A program made the translations under genes and the position numbers. 7,276 bases of DNA from Pseudomonadota bacterium. GTDB lineage: Bacteria; Pseudomonadota; Alphaproteobacteria; SMXQ01. Every line of letters begins with the position of its first letter. Position 1 is the first letter of the stretch. The notes beneath the pieces are model-generated. The model had not been told where the DNA came from. It ran no database searches and worked only from the letters and a program-made list of their open reading frames with translations. Shown here one piece after another: positions 6,130 to 7,276 of the stretch. The stretch is from contig JADFPK010000089.1 of the NCBI GenBank assembly GCA_022562375.1, positions 1 through 7,276 of the forward strand. The letters run 5' to 3'.

Positions 6130-6890
6130 CCGCCGAGAACCATCTTCCCGCTCCCGGCTCCGACTGGGCGTTTTTCCTCGATGTCGACGGCACCCTGATC
6201 GACATCGCCGCCACGCCCGACGACATCGCCATCGACCCCTCGGTATTGCCCACCCTCGCACGGTTGAGCGAGGCCGCCGGCGGCGCGCTGGCGCTCATCA
6301 GCGGGCGGCCGCTTAGCGACCTCGACCGGTTGTTCGCACCGCTGGAGCTGCCCTCCGCCGGGCTTCATGGGATCGAGCGGCGCAACGGCGAAGGCAAGGT
6401 CTTTCGGCCGTCGAAGCCGGACGATGGGATCGAGGAGATATTGGACGGCATGCGCGCATTCGCAAGGCTGACGCCCGGCATCGTGGTCGAGGACAAGGGC
6501 TTCACCGCCGCCATTCATTTCCGCGGCGCGCCGGAAGAGGAAATCGCCGTCCTCCGGTTGGCCGAAGGGCTCCTCGCCGCCGCCGCCGGTGATCTTAAAA
6601 TACAGAACGGCAAGATGGTGGTGGAGATCAAACCGGCGGGCGCCGATAAAGGCAGCGCCATCGAGGCGTTCATGAGGGAGCCCCCCTTCGCCGGACGCAA
6701 CCCGGTCTTCATCGGCGACGATGCCACCGACGAGGACGGCTTCGCCACCGTCAACCGTCTCGGCGGCCACTCGATACGCATCGGCTGCGAGGCGGCGACG
6801 ACGGCGCGCTGGTGCGTCGCGACGGTGGACGAATTCCTCGCCTGGCTGTTCGCCGCGCCGACGGCGATGCAGGCCCAGACGCCCGATTGA
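6126..6890 (+). CDS. otsB: Trehalose-6-phosphate phosphatase OtsB
   Basis: OtsB removes phosphate from trehalose-6-phosphate to give trehalose, the last step of the OtsAB osmoprotectant pathway, in the cytoplasm. The 254-residue protein has all HAD-superfamily motifs: FFLDVDGTL with nucleophile D19 and acid/base D21, motif II LISGRP (S58), the TPP-specific GLHGIERR (78-85), motif III VEIKPAGADKG with K175, and motif IV GDDATDEDGF with D198, D199 and D202. Length is close to the usual 230-270. ATG 6126 is preferred because homology begins soon after. An open extension from TTG 6033 would add an arginine-rich, unconserved stretch. The ribosome binding site is weak (GGGGGC about 15 bases upstream). 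A GH15-family gene follows after 15 bases, so the two are probably one operon. Confidence 0.95.
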   Translation: MTAENHLPAPGSDWAFFLDVDGTLIDIAATPDDIAIDPSVLPTLARLSEAAGGALALISGRPLSDLDRLFAPLELPSAGLHGIERRNGEGKVFRPSKPDDGIEEILDGMRAFARLTPGIVVEDKGFTAAIHFRGAPEEEIAVLRLAEGLLAAAAGDLKIQNGKMVVEIKPAGADKGSAIEAFMREPPFAGRNPVFIGDDATDEDGFATVNRLGGHSIRIGCEAATTARWCVATVDEFLAWLFAAPTAMQAQTPD

Positions 6891-6905
6891 CCGGAAGCGG
6901 CGATC

Positions 6906-7276
6906 ATGAGCACCCTCGATCTGGCGGTCATCGGCAATTGCGGCTTCGGCGCCCTGATGGACCGGCGCGGGCGTATCGTCTGGTCGTGCATGCCGAGGTT
7001 CGACGGCGATCCCGTGTTCTGCGCCCTGCTCAACGGCAATGGCGACGACGAGAAATTCGGCTTCTTCGACATCGTCCTCGAGGACTTCGCGAGGAGCGAG
7101 CAGAACTATCTGCACAACACCGCCATCGTGGTCACCACCTTGTACGATGCCAACGGTTCGGCGGTCGAGATCACCGACTTCGCGCCGCGATTCAAGCAAT
7201 ATGGCCGCATCTACCGCCCCCTTCAGATGGTGCGGCGCGTCAGACCGCTTAGCGGCAGTCCGCGCCTGACGGTGCG
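6906..7276 (+). CDS. Glycoside hydrolase family 15 protein (glucoamylase/trehalase-like), 5' part
   Basis: The frame from ATG 6906 stays open to the window edge: 123 codons of a protein that in this family is usually about 600 residues. GGAAG at 6893-6897 lies 8 bases before the ATG. The N-terminus DLAVIGNCGFGALMDRRG, then IVWSCMPRFDGDPVFC, is characteristic of the N-terminal beta-sandwich domain of bacterial GH15 proteins. Continuing similarity is seen in VEITDFAPRF and the following YRPLQMVRRV. The catalytic (alpha/alpha)6-barrel with its two glutamates lies beyond the window, so activity (glucan 1,4-alpha-glucosidase or alpha,alpha-trehalase) cannot be decided. Placement 15 bases after otsB fits the otsB-GH15-otsA arrangement known in many proteobacteria, so otsA is expected next. 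Confidence 0.88.
   Translation, partial: MSTLDLAVIGNCGFGALMDRRGRIVWSCMPRFDGDPVFCALLNGNGDDEKFGFFDIVLEDFARSEQNYLHNTAIVVTTLYDANGSAVEITDFAPRFKQYGRIYRPLQMVRRVRPLSGSPRLTV

Noticed and set aside
6012..7199. 395-residue minus-strand frame opposite otsB and the GH15 gene
   Set aside because: It is a shadow of the plus-strand genes, with no motifs and a composition typical of antisense GC-rich frames.

Overview
The window is high-GC bacterial DNA. The real genes have strongly G/C-biased third codon positions. The gene content (an alphaproteobacterial-looking sulfatase, a selA-selB pair, an otsB-GH15 pair) and style suggest an alphaproteobacterium, perhaps of the Rhodospirillales type. That assignment is inference from codon style and protein resemblance, not from a marker gene.

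Layout. Positions 1-448 hold no intact gene: there is a short protein-like frame that may be the tail of a broken gene, then a locally AT-richer stretch with hairpins. A sulfatase of the alkaline-phosphatase superfamily follows on the plus strand (about 485-1939). Convergent to it, on the minus strand, lie two tiny open frames (34 and 43 codons) that each encode one hydrophobic helix. They overlap by ATGA and sit behind their own extended -10 promoter (2261-2269). Next comes a minus-strand operon, selA (5747-4296) then selB (4299-2368), joined by a GTGA overlap. It encodes selenocysteine synthase and the selenocysteine-specific elongation factor. A 327-base divergent intergenic region separates selA from a plus-strand pair: otsB (trehalose-6-phosphate phosphatase, 6126-6890) and the start of a GH15 glucoamylase/trehalase-like gene that runs off the right edge (6906-7276).

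How the genes work together. SelA converts seryl-tRNA(Sec) to selenocysteinyl-tRNA(Sec), and SelB delivers it to UGA codons marked by a SECIS hairpin, so the cell should make at least one selenoprotein (often a formate dehydrogenase in such bacteria). selC, selD and a selenoprotein gene are not visible here. OtsB makes trehalose from trehalose-6-phosphate; otsB next to a GH15 gene commonly extends to otsA, so a trehalose locus probably continues to the right. The sulfatase looks like a separate unit.

The points most worth a second look are the two-gene micro-operon of single-helix proteins downstream of selB, and a perfect 20-bp tandem duplication over the selA start region. The duplication creates a 7-codon upstream frame ending in ATGA at an alternative selA start. 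I see no CRISPR array, insertion sequence, rRNA or tRNA, and no clear evidence of an entirely new system.
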